NCBI RefSeq assembly: GCF_043641555.1
Contig: NZ_JBHZRJ010000005.1
Coordinates: forward strand, 372,001-436,000
Reading direction: 5' to 3'
Source: Saccharospirillum alexandrii_A
Lineage (GTDB): Bacteria; Pseudomonadota; Gammaproteobacteria; Pseudomonadales; Natronospirillaceae
Length of the DNA: 64,000 nt
The position numbers were made by a program, and so were the translations under genes. The notes below the pieces were generated by a model. It did no database searches, was not told the origin of the DNA, and was given only the letters and a program-made list of their open reading frames with translations. Every line of letters begins with the position of its first letter. Position 1 is the first letter of the stretch. Of this stretch, positions 25,553-31,840 are shown piece by piece.

Positions 25553-26512
25553 CTAATCACTCGCTTCCAGCGTAATCTCCGGATGCGGACTCTCAGTCGG
25601 CGTTGCCCGTTGCGCCAGATATGCCCCGACAACAACGACCAGTGCCCCCGCCAATTGCACAGTCGACAAGGCCTCACCCAGCAGTATCCAGGCCAGCACA
25701 ATGGCAGTCACCACTTCCAGATACGCCACGCCACCGGCTACCGGCGCCGACAACCGCCGAATGGCCGCAACGCCGGTGGCATACGCCAATGCTGTCGCAA
25801 TCAACCCAAGCCACACCACCGAGACCATCGCCGAGGTTTGCATGCCGGCAATGGTGATGTCGCCCGCCAGGATCGACCAGGGTAATGCCCAGGGCTGGGC
25901 AATCAGTGACAGGGACAGAAAGGCCACAACGCCACCAATGGAAATGAGTGCGAGGGGTTCGACATCGTCCTGTGCCGCATCAGACAGTAAGAAGAAGGAA
26001 GCCTGGCCTACTGCAGCACCCGCTGCGAGCAATAAACCGAGTGGATCCAGTACCAGACCCTCCCAGACTTCCAACAGAACCGCCAGGCCCAGTACGGCCA
26101 GCGCAACGCCCAGAATCGCTGAACCGGCTACAGGCTGGCGGCGCACCAGAATGACCCAAAGCAGAACCAGAACCGGGCCAAGGAACTCAATCAGCAACGC
26201 AATGGCAACGGGAATGCGGGAAACAGCGCCAAAATAAAGCGCCTGAACACCGGCGATGGGGAATACGCCATAGGCGAGCAGCAAACGCCATTGAGTTTGC
26301 AACAAACGCCGGTGATGCCAGGCGACCGGCAACAGAATCAGCACCATGCCCAGCAGGCGCAACCAAGTCACATGCAGCGGTGACATGCCTGCCACCATCA
26401 GCGGTTTGGCAAAGGCGCCAGCCCCACCGAAGGCAAGTGCAGACAGCAGGGCAAAGCCCAGCCCGGTTAATTTCTGGTGGGCTGCGTCCGGCGCAGTTAT
26501 AGCAGAGGACAT
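25553..26512 (-). CDS. EamA/DMT-family transporter (RhtA-like)
   Basis: 319 residues with ten predicted transmembrane helices in two EamA repeats: FALLSALAFGGAGAFAKPLM...HVTWLRLLGMVLILLPV and MVSVVWLGLIATALAYATGVAAIRRLSAPVAGGVAYLEVVTAIVLAWILLGE. These segments are typical of drug/metabolite exporters such as RhtA. Substrate unknown. The 5' region carries a small inverted repeat (GGGTTCATTTTTAACCC) about 15 bp before the ATG that could be an operator. Confidence 0.83.
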   Translation of the reverse strand: MSSAITAPDAAHQKLTGLGFALLSALAFGGAGAFAKPLMVAGMSPLHVTWLRLLGMVLILLPVAWHHRRLLQTQWRLLLAYGVFPIAGVQALYFGAVSRIPVAIALLIEFLGPVLVLLWVILVRRQPVAGSAILGVALAVLGLAVLLEVWEGLVLDPLGLLLAAGAAVGQASFFLLSDAAQDDVEPLALISIGGVVAFLSLSLIAQPWALPWSILAGDITIAGMQTSAMVSVVWLGLIATALAYATGVAAIRRLSAPVAGGVAYLEVVTAIVLAWILLGEALSTVQLAGALVVVVGAYLAQRATPTESPHPEITLEASD

Positions 26513-26595
26513 GGTTCAGATTCGGGTTAAAAATGAACCCGGAGTCTACTCCGGCAGACACCTGAATGCATCTGCACGGAGCGTTGCAACAGCCG

Positions 26596-27003
26596 TTATC
26601 GCCAGGCGCCCAATATCAGCCCCATCAGCGTGAAGACAACCGTCCAGTAGCCACCATGAATCAGAATATAGCGCCAGCTGCGCTGTTCAAACAGCCCGGT
26701 TACACCAAAGGCAAACAGCAACCAGCCAAAGCCGGTTAAGAAGCCATAAAGGGCACCGGTGCCAGCGTTAATCTCGGGCGTATTCAGAAACATGGCCAGG
26801 CAATAAGCCATGATCAGCAAGAAGATAAACGACAGCCCAAAGATTTTGGGCATGTTGGCCGATTTTATTTTTTCTTCGTCCAGTCCGGCTTCACGCATCC
26901 AGACATTGGCAAACAACAGGGGGGAATACCAGAGGGCGCCAACGGCGAAGCCGATGAGTGACGCCAACAGAATTGCCCAGATGTTCAAGGTTGCTACGTC
27001 CAT
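26596..27003 (-). CDS. DUF1761 family membrane protein
   Basis: 135 residues with four transmembrane helices. The start IWAILLASLIGFAVGALWYSPLLFANVWMREAGL and the end HGGYWTVVFTLMGLILGAW are the conserved ends of DUF1761. No function is known. AAGGAG at good spacing precedes the ATG. The upstream leader carries a prominent hairpin, described separately. Confidence 0.82.
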   Translation of the reverse strand: MDVATLNIWAILLASLIGFAVGALWYSPLLFANVWMREAGLDEEKIKSANMPKIFGLSFIFLLIMAYCLAMFLNTPEINAGTGALYGFLTGFGWLLFAFGVTGLFEQRSWRYILIHGGYWTVVFTLMGLILGAWR

Positions 27004-27018
27004 TCCGTTGTCTCCTTT

Positions 27019-27064
27019 AGGGAGCCTCTGAATAACTCCCTCAGGGTTAGTGATTCAGAGGCTT
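27019..27064 (-). promoter_or_regulatory. Large hairpin in the DUF1761 leader
   Basis: GCCTCTGAAT pairs with ATTCAGAGGC around a loop containing the alternative complementary pair AGGGAG/CTCCCT, placed directly before the Shine-Dalgarno sequence. Two structures that exclude one another are possible. It could be a leader regulatory element or a solo mobile-element end; nothing else is seen in the 291-bp gap. Confidence 0.4.
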
Positions 27065-27294
27065 CTAAGTTTTGTTGTTGCAAGCCAACCTCCGGGAAGC
27101 CCCTGGCTTGGTCATTGAGTATAGAACGAGCGCGTCAGGACGGAAGAAATAATGCGGCCATTTCAGGGCCGCTTTAAGAGGCAGTTCGCGCTGAATAACC
27201 CGCTCTCCCTCTGCGATATTCGCGCGAATGAACCACAGGACAACGCCTAAAAGCTAGGCTATGCTGGCCAAATTATCGCAACCGGGCAATAACC

Positions 27295-27564
27295 ATGATC
27301 ACCGTTACCTTCACGCCCAATCTGCAACGTCATGTGGCGAGCCCACCCCGCGAACTTCAGGCAAACACCGTTGCCGATGCGCTGCACCAAATTTTTGCCA
27401 AAAACCCAACGCTCGCGGGCTACATTCTGGATGACCAGCACCGGCTGCGGAAAAACATCGCTGTCTTTATTGACGGCACCATGATTCAGGATCGCAACAC
27501 CCTGTCCGACTCACTGCAGCCGTCGTCTGATGTGCAGGTGCTGCAAGCGCTCTCCGGTGGCTGA
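27295..27564 (+). CDS. MoaD/ThiS-like ubiquitin-fold protein
   Basis: 89 residues of beta-grasp pattern (VTFTPNLQRHV, NTVADALHQIF, IAVFIDGTMIQDRNTL, SDVQVLQALSGG) ending in Gly-Gly, the sulfur-carrier tail of MoaD/ThiS proteins. No molybdopterin or thiamin genes are adjacent. It lies 38 bp upstream of a BNR-repeat protein on the same strand, so the two are probably cotranscribed. Whether the GG is thiocarboxylated here is unknown. Confidence 0.8.
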   Translation: MITVTFTPNLQRHVASPPRELQANTVADALHQIFAKNPTLAGYILDDQHRLRKNIAVFIDGTMIQDRNTLSDSLQPSSDVQVLQALSGG

Positions 27565-27602
27565 TACACCGGAACACAACAACAAAAGCGGGGGAGACTC
27601 CC

Positions 27603-28685
27603 ATGAACGAAACCGTGCACATCGGCACCCGAAAAGGGTTATTTCAATTCACGCGCACTGCCCCTGGCCAGTGGCAACGCAGCGAGACGGCCTTTCTCGG
27701 CGACCCGGTCACCATGGTGCTGACCGACCCGCGCACGGGCGACCGCTATGCCGGGCTGAACCACGGTCATTTCGGCGTAAAACTGCATGCGGCCCGGGCG
27801 GGCACCAATGAGTGGAAGGAAATTGGCACACCGGCCTTCCCGAAGGTGGAAGACGGCGACGGACCTACGGTCGACCTGATCTGGGAACTGGTAACAGGAG
27901 GGGAAGATGAACCCGGCACCTTATGGGCAGGCACCATTCCGGGCGGTTTGTTCAAATCGACCGACAACGGCGAAAGCTGGCGACTGATCGACGCGCTCTG
28001 GCAAAAACCGGAGCGCGATAAGTGGTTTGGTGGCGGTTACGACAAACCCGGTATTCACTCCATTTGCGTACACCCTCACGACAGCAACACCATTCGGCTG
28101 GCCATTTCCTGCGGCGGCGTTTGGGAGAGCACTAACGGTGGAGAAACCTGGCAGCAAACCGGCCAGGGCTTGCGAGCGGCTTTTATGCCACCCGAGCTGG
28201 CCTACGACCCGGTCTCACAAGACCCGCACCGCATGGTGCAATGCCCGGCGTCGCCCGACCACCTGTGGATACAGCATCACAATGGCATTTTCCGCTCGGA
28301 AGACGGCGGCCAAAACTGGACCGAATTCACCGACGTCTCACCTTCGGTCTTCGGTTTCGCTGTCGCGGTTCACCCAACCCAACCCGATACCGCCTGGTTC
28401 GTACCCGCGATCAAAGATGAGCATCGCATTCCGGTAGATGCCCAACTGGTTGTCACCCGCACCAGAGACGGCGGCAAAACCTTCGAAACCCTCAACCGGG
28501 GCTTACCCGAAGAACCCGCCTACGACCTGATCTACCGCCACAGCCTCGACATCGACGCCAGCGGCGACCTGCTCGCCTTCGGGTCCACCACTGGCAACCT
28601 CTGGGTCAGTGAAGACCAGGGCGACCACTGGCAATGCCTGTCAAAGCACTTGCCGCCCATCAATGTGGTGCGGTTTGATTCATGA
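27603..28685 (+). CDS. BNR/sialidase-like beta-propeller protein
   Basis: 360 residues with several Asp-box/BNR motifs: FKSTDNGESWRLI, ESTNGGETWQQTG, FRSEDGGQNWTEF, TRTRDGGKTFETL and WVSEDQGDHWQCL, spaced along the protein as in a six-bladed propeller (exo-alpha-sialidase, photosystem-assembly-like or WD40/YVTN-like). No signal peptide, so cytosolic, which argues against a real sialidase. A strong GGGGGAG Shine-Dalgarno precedes the ATG. It follows the MoaD-like gene. Confidence 0.8.
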   Translation: MNETVHIGTRKGLFQFTRTAPGQWQRSETAFLGDPVTMVLTDPRTGDRYAGLNHGHFGVKLHAARAGTNEWKEIGTPAFPKVEDGDGPTVDLIWELVTGGEDEPGTLWAGTIPGGLFKSTDNGESWRLIDALWQKPERDKWFGGGYDKPGIHSICVHPHDSNTIRLAISCGGVWESTNGGETWQQTGQGLRAAFMPPELAYDPVSQDPHRMVQCPASPDHLWIQHHNGIFRSEDGGQNWTEFTDVSPSVFGFAVAVHPTQPDTAWFVPAIKDEHRIPVDAQLVVTRTRDGGKTFETLNRGLPEEPAYDLIYRHSLDIDASGDLLAFGSTTGNLWVSEDQGDHWQCLSKHLPPINVVRFDS

Positions 28686-28714
28686 TCTAGCCTTGTCGTT
28701 GAGGCCAGCTTTGT

Positions 28715-28845
28715 TGGCAATAACTCGTGCCGGATACCGGGTATACCTATCCGGGGTCGGCGTTGATCCATCCATGGAGCCTAGACCGCAGCATCCTTGC
28801 TGCGGACTACCCCGGATAGGTATACCCGGCACCCGTCACTTGGTT
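28715..28845 (-). repeat. Palindromic intergenic repeat, copy 6
   Basis: Reverse-orientation copy with a perfect 20-bp stem (28737-28756 with 28810-28829), CCGGGTATACCTATCCGGGG and its complement. Hairpin 2 is TCC-ATGGAT-GGA (minus-strand reading); hairpin 1 is CCGCAGCA-TCCT-TGCTGCGG. It lies between two convergent genes, where it could also end transcription in both directions. Confidence 0.92.
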
Positions 28846-28866
28846 TTTTGCCAATTCCAAGCTTAG

Positions 28867-29487
28867 TTATTGAGTTACCTCAAGACGCAACTCACCCATA
28901 GCCTGACGAATAATACTCACACTCGATTTCAAAAAGAGCCCGGCCATCAGCGCTGCCACCACCAGATCCGGCCAGGGGCTGGCCGTGAACGCCACCAATA
29001 CAGCGGCGGCGATTACCGCTACGTTGCCAATCGCATCATTACGGCTGCACAACCAGACGGACCGGACGTTGGCATCGCCATCCCGGTAACGCAGCAGGAT
29101 CAGAACGCTGGCCAGGTTTGCCACCAGGGCCATCACACCGATAGCGCCCATAATGCCAGCGCTGGGAACGCCCAGAATCCACACTTGCCAGATCGTTGAG
29201 CCCAGCACCCAAACCCCCATCAGTGCCAGGCTAATGCCCTTTAACAAGGCCGCACTGGCCCGGGTTCGCAGTGACCGGCCAATCACCCACAGGCTTAGGC
29301 CATAGGTCAGTGCATCGCCCAGAAAATCCAGTGCATCGGCTTTCAGCGCCTGCGAACCCGCCCAGGCACCGCCGAGTAGTTCGACCACAAACATAGCCGC
29401 GTTTATGACGATAACGGCTACCAAGGCTTGCCGGTAGCCCCGGGTAGTGCCATCAAAATTATTGGTTCCACAACACTGCTGACCCAT
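28867..29487 (-). CDS. Short CDF-like cation exporter
   Basis: 206 residues with six membrane helices and the cation-diffusion-facilitator site ALKADALDFLGDALTYGLSL (ADALDFLGDA) plus a second-half SRNDAIGNVAVIAAAV. The N-terminus has a metal-binding-like MGQQCCGTNNF. It lacks the roughly 90-residue cytosolic domain of full-length CDF proteins. ATG 29487 has AGGA at 6-nt spacing. Divergent from a MerR regulator with a typical MerR promoter between them, so it is most likely a metal-induced Zn, Cd or Co efflux pump. Confidence 0.85.
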   Translation of the reverse strand: MGQQCCGTNNFDGTTRGYRQALVAVIVINAAMFVVELLGGAWAGSQALKADALDFLGDALTYGLSLWVIGRSLRTRASAALLKGISLALMGVWVLGSTIWQVWILGVPSAGIMGAIGVMALVANLASVLILLRYRDGDANVRSVWLCSRNDAIGNVAVIAAAVLVAFTASPWPDLVVAALMAGLFLKSSVSIIRQAMGELRLEVTQ

Positions 29488-29520
29488 GGTGATTCCTCGC
29501 AATTGTTCAACACAGAGCCC

Positions 29521-29551
29521 AGTCTATTAGCTACAATGATTGTAGGTTCAA
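29521..29551 (-). promoter_or_regulatory. MerR-type promoter and operator for the cation exporter
   Basis: On the minus strand, TTGAAC (29546-29551), a 19-bp spacer (29527-29545) and TAGACT (29521-29526). The spacer contains a perfect dyad CTACAATCATTGTAG (29531-29545). A 19-bp spacer with a central dyad is the hallmark of MerR-activated promoters that are untwisted on metal binding. The divergent regulator gene starts 25 bp away. Confidence 0.9.
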
Positions 29552-29576
29552 GCACTTTTTTGAGGAGTGTCCAAGC

Positions 29577-30035
29577 ATGCAGCATTACAGCATCGGCCAA
29601 CTGGCCAAACGACTGAACTGCGCCGTTCAGACGCTGCGGTATTACGAGAGTATAGGCCTGGTCGCGCCGCCGCACCGTACCGAGGGCAACCAACGGCGCT
29701 ACAGCGATGCCCACCTGAACCAGCTGCGCTTCATTCGCCATGCACGGGAACTCGGCTTCTCACTCGAGGCCATCAAATCCCTGCTGCGCCTGTCACGTCA
29801 CGCCGACGAGCCCTGTCATGAGGCCAACGCCATTGCCGAAGAGCAACTGACAGCCGTACGTTCGCGGATTGCCCGGCTCCAGGCACTGGAGGAGGAATTA
29901 TCCCGGATGGTAGGAGTCTGTGAAGGCAATACAGTGGAGCATTGCCGGGTCATTGAAGTGCTGGAAAACCATGCTTTGTGCTTGCATGACCACGACGATG
30001 TGAACCTTGAAAAGTCTCTGGCAAACGACTCATAA
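29577..30035 (+). CDS. MerR-family metal-responsive regulator (CadR/ZntR-like)
   Basis: 152 residues. N-terminal MerR HTH: YSIGQLAKRLNCAVQTLRYYESIGLVAPPHRTEGNQRRYSD, followed by the coiled-coil dimer helix. Metal-ligand candidates are Cys in HADEPCHEAN and the C-terminal CEGNTVEHCRVIEVLENHALCLHDHDD, a pattern like CadR/PbrR/ZntR proteins. It diverges from the CDF exporter across the dyad described above and presumably controls it and itself. It converges with liuR 9 bp after its stop. Confidence 0.9.
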   Translation: MQHYSIGQLAKRLNCAVQTLRYYESIGLVAPPHRTEGNQRRYSDAHLNQLRFIRHARELGFSLEAIKSLLRLSRHADEPCHEANAIAEEQLTAVRSRIARLQALEEELSRMVGVCEGNTVEHCRVIEVLENHALCLHDHDDVNLEKSLANDS

Positions 30036-30044
30036 ACTGGGTAC

Positions 30045-30443
30045 TTAGCCCTGCTTTCTGGCCAGCGCCGCCCGACAATCCCGTTCCGCCTGTTCAAGCT
30101 CCTGCAAGGTTTTCTCGAGATCCTCCTTCTGTTGCAGCAGCGTCTCCCGATGTTCGGTCAGGGTTTTCAGGTACTGTTCCAGCTGGGGAATCTCATCTTC
30201 GGGGGTTTCATAGGCGGTGACCAGTTGCTGGATTTCATCCAGGCTGAAGCCCAGACGCTTGCCACGCAGTATCAGCACCAGCCGGGCACGGTCACGCTTG
30301 TGGTAGATGCGTCGCTGGCCATCGCGCTCTGGCGTTAGCAGCCCTCTGTCTTCGTAAAAACGGATGGTTCGCGTAGTGACATCAAACTCACCCGCGAGGT
30401 CGCGGATGGTGAAAGTTTGCAGGTCAGGCGTTGCTTTGTTCAT
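30045..30443 (-). CDS. liuR: MerR-family regulator of branched-chain acyl-CoA catabolism (LiuR)
   Basis: 132 residues. The MerR HTH (FTIRDLAGEFDVTTRTIRFYEDRGLLTPERDGQRRIYHKRDRARL, then RGKRLGFSLDEIQQLV) is followed by a C-terminal coiled coil (LTEHRETLLQQKEDLEKTLQELEQAERDCRAAL) without metal-ligand cysteines, typical of LiuR. ATG 30443 gives MNKATPDLQ; the longer frame to 30482 is artificial. It diverges from the hbd-icmF operon. Dyads of the expected type sit upstream of that operon and of liuA. Confidence 0.88.
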   Translation of the reverse strand: MNKATPDLQTFTIRDLAGEFDVTTRTIRFYEDRGLLTPERDGQRRIYHKRDRARLVLILRGKRLGFSLDEIQQLVTAYETPEDEIPQLEQYLKTLTEHRETLLQQKEDLEKTLQELEQAERDCRAALARKQG

Positions 30444-30534
30444 ATCGTCAGGGTCTTCAGAAGAAAAAACACAGGTCACCAATTCTCGTCAGCTATTACC
30501 AACAATCGGGTATAGATCACATACGGTTAGGAAT

Positions 30535-30675
30535 CTGCGAGGGCTGAGTGCCAGGTACCGGGTATGCTTATCCGGGGTAGTCCGCAACAGGGATGTTGCG
30601 GTCTAGGCCCCATGGACGGGTTCACGCCGACCCCGGATAAGCATACCCGGTGCCTGGCACGTACCTCCTGGCACC
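30535..30675 (+). repeat. Palindromic intergenic repeat, copy 7
   Basis: Its 30-bp outer stem is the longest measured in the window, matched in length only by copies 9 and 11 (30548-30577 with 30631-30660, 29 of 30 pairs). Hairpin 1 CCGCAACA-GGGA-TGTTGCGG is preceded by GTAG-T; hairpin 2 is CCC-ATGGAC-GGG. It lies in the 389-bp region between liuR and hbd, upstream of the LiuR box. Confidence 0.93.
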
Positions 30676-30762
30676 AAGGCATACCAACCTCCAAAGCCTG
30701 AGTAACCACAGACCTGTTCGCCAGAGTTTACGGCCATGGTTTGGCACTCATCATCGCCTTAA

Positions 30763-30792
30763 GTTGACGTTAACGTAAACGAAAACTAGCCT
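30763..30792 (+). promoter_or_regulatory. LiuR-type operator and promoter of hbd-icmF
   Basis: GTTGACGTTAACGTAAAC (30763-30780, one mismatch in an 18-bp dyad) contains TTGACG (30764-30769), followed after 17 bp by TAGCCT (30787-30792). This repeats exactly the arrangement at liuA (6092-6121). It lies 40 bp before the hbd ATG. Confidence 0.85.
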
Positions 30793-30832
30793 CGGGATCA
30801 ATAAAAATTACAGCTCATCCACAGGATCCTCT

Positions 30833-31708
30833 ATGACGACGACCGCGTTTAGTACCGACTCACTTCACACTATCGGTGTTCTGGGGGCCGGCACCATGGG
30901 CCATGGCATCGCCCAGGTGTTTGCCCAGAGTGGCTATACCGTTCATCTCGTCGATAACCAGCAAGCCCAACTTGAGACCGCTTTAAAAGCCGTCGACCGC
31001 AGCCTGGGCAAGTTCGTAGAGAAGGGGAAGCTGACGGCCGACCAGCATTCAGCAAGCCTGGGCCGATTGCACACCCATACCGACATTGAGGTGTTTGCCG
31101 GTTGCGACCTGGTGGTCGAGGCCATTACCGAGAACGAAACGGTGAAAATCGACCTGTTTCGCAAGCTCGATGCCCTCTGCCCTGCCGAAACGCTGTTTGC
31201 CTCCAACACCAGCGCTATTTCCCTCACTCGCATGGCCGCAGCAACCTCCCGGCCCGATCGTTTTATGGGCATGCATTTCATGAACCCGGTGCCGCTGATG
31301 CAACTGGTGGAACTGATTCGGGCGTTGCAAACCTCAGATGAAACCTTCAATGCCATTAAATCGCTCAGCGAACAACTGGGTAAAACACCCATCGAAGTGC
31401 GAGACGCGCCGGGCTTTGTGTCGAACCGCATTTTAATGCCGATGATCAACGAAGCCATTTTCACAGTGTACGAAGGCGTTGCCGAAGCCGAGGCCATCGA
31501 TTCGGTGATGACACTGGGCATGAACCACCCCATGGGCCCGCTTAAACTCGCCGACATGATCGGGCTCGATACCTGCCTGTTTATCATGAACGTCTTACAC
31601 GACGGTTTTAAAGACCCGAAATACCGGCCCTGCCCGTTGTTAGTACAGATGGTGGATGCCGGTTACACCGGCCGTAAAAGCGGCCGCGGGTTTTACAACT
31701 ACGACTGA
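30833..31708 (+). CDS. 3-hydroxybutyryl-CoA dehydrogenase
   Basis: 291 residues, the normal size of monofunctional enzymes (PaaH/Hbd/FadB2). The NAD loop GVLGAGTMGHGIAQVFAQSGY, CDLVVEAITENETVKIDLFRKLD, SNTSAISLTRMA, MHFMNPVPLMQLVELIR (catalytic His) and FVSNRILMPMINEA are all present. It reversibly oxidises (S)-3-hydroxyacyl-CoA with NAD. AGGAT precedes the ATG. Predicted under LiuR control with icmF downstream, so a role in short branched-chain acyl-CoA breakdown is likely. Confidence 0.92.
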   Translation: MTTTAFSTDSLHTIGVLGAGTMGHGIAQVFAQSGYTVHLVDNQQAQLETALKAVDRSLGKFVEKGKLTADQHSASLGRLHTHTDIEVFAGCDLVVEAITENETVKIDLFRKLDALCPAETLFASNTSAISLTRMAAATSRPDRFMGMHFMNPVPLMQLVELIRALQTSDETFNAIKSLSEQLGKTPIEVRDAPGFVSNRILMPMINEAIFTVYEGVAEAEAIDSVMTLGMNHPMGPLKLADMIGLDTCLFIMNVLHDGFKDPKYRPCPLLVQMVDAGYTGRKSGRGFYNYD

Positions 31709-31724
31709 AGTTGCCGCTTTCACA

Positions 31725-31802
31725 CAAGTTTCGGAGTTCGCTTGGGAGACTAGCACCCGGTGCGGGCCAACACCACTGACGTGAACCGAACTCCGAAACT
31801 TG
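31725..31802 (+). repeat. Core-less copy of the palindromic repeat (copy 8)
   Basis: Perfect 16-bp outer inverted ends CAAGTTTCGGAGTTCG (31725-31740) and complement (31787-31802) surround only TTGGGAGACTAGCACC...CGGTGCGGGCC-type sequence. The same flanks in copy 4 (7338-7535) enclose the full two-hairpin core. Here the core (about 90 bp) is gone, leaving the outer unit between hbd and icmF. Confidence 0.75.
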
Positions 31803-31840
31803 GTTGATAACCTCACAGACACCTGTTGGGAAAACGCTTT

